The notes below the pieces were generated by a model. That model made no database searches. It had not been told where the DNA came from and was given only the letters and a program-made list of their open reading frames with translations. 64,000 nt of DNA from Setophaga petechia (Eukaryota > Chordata > Aves > Passeriformes > Parulidae). The position numbers and the translations under genes are program-made. Below, piece after piece: positions 63,919 through 64,000 of this stretch. Within the stretch, counting starts at the first letter, position 1. The number at the start of each line of letters is the position of its first letter. The DNA lies in assembly GCA_024362935.1 (NCBI GenBank), contig JANCRA010000014.1, positions 1,321,001 to 1,385,000 of the forward strand, written 5' to 3'.

Positions 63919-64000
63919 CAGGCTCCCCTGGCTCCTGGGAGCTGCCTCCCCACCCCACGGGACTCGTGCATCTCCTCCTTCCTGCTCAGGGCTCCACAGG

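Larger units (their letters stand above)
60554..64000. other. ACSF3: ACSF3 intron running off the right edge
   Basis: At least 3.4 kb without a recognisable exon. Contains two CR1 copies, a 51-bp minisatellite and two very short tandem arrays near the edge. No other gene seen on either strand. Confidence 0.75.

Noticed and set aside
60554..64000. Further ACSF3 exons before the right edge
   Set aside because: No minus-strand segment encodes the expected upstream adenylation-domain sequence ending in a Thr-Gly before the A7 Asp. The next exon must be outside the window.

Overview
The window is vertebrate nuclear DNA, almost certainly from a bird. Introns are GT-AG, and at least 22 fragments of the avian CR1 LINE are scattered through the non-coding sequence. 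Gene order matches the human 16q24.3 block (ANKRD11 - SLC22A31 - CDH15 - ACSF3) with the same relative orientations. I could not identify the species from the sequence.

Layout. 1-9362: gene-free sequence, probably the 5' part or a first intron of ANKRD11, with a minisatellite at the left edge and several CR1 pieces. 9363-41935: all eleven coding exons of ANKRD11 on the + strand (2714 aa predicted), including one 6731-bp exon, then a 3'UTR of about 1 kb ending at two overlapping AATAAA signals. 44043-47219: SLC22A31 on the + strand, nine compact coding exons (557 aa), a divergent SLC22 transporter-family protein. 47278-53327: CDH15 (M-cadherin) on the - strand, 14 coding exons (790 aa), tail-to-tail with SLC22A31. 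57402-60553: the last three coding exons (121 aa) of ACSF3 on the - strand; the rest of that gene lies beyond the right edge.

Composition changes along the window. The ANKRD11 introns are moderately GC-rich with CR1 debris. About 43.4-55 kb is very GC-rich, with tiny introns (many 71-127 bp), CpG-rich gene starts and many minisatellites. Two AT-richer islands, near 55.8-56.0 kb and 56.4-56.7 kb, stand out between CDH15 and ACSF3 and look like conserved non-coding elements.

The genes do not form a pathway. ANKRD11 is a nuclear chromatin co-regulator, SLC22A31 an orphan membrane protein, CDH15 a muscle adhesion molecule and ACSF3 a mitochondrial malonyl-CoA synthetase. I see no mobile operon-like system, CRISPR array, tRNA or rRNA gene, and no convincing undescribed system. 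The most interesting points are small-scale: interlocked 3' ends of SLC22A31 and CDH15, a cluster of uORFs before the ANKRD11 start, helically phased AP-1-like sites, a CR1 inside the ACSF3 3'UTR, repeat-filled CDH15 introns, and the candidate conserved elements.
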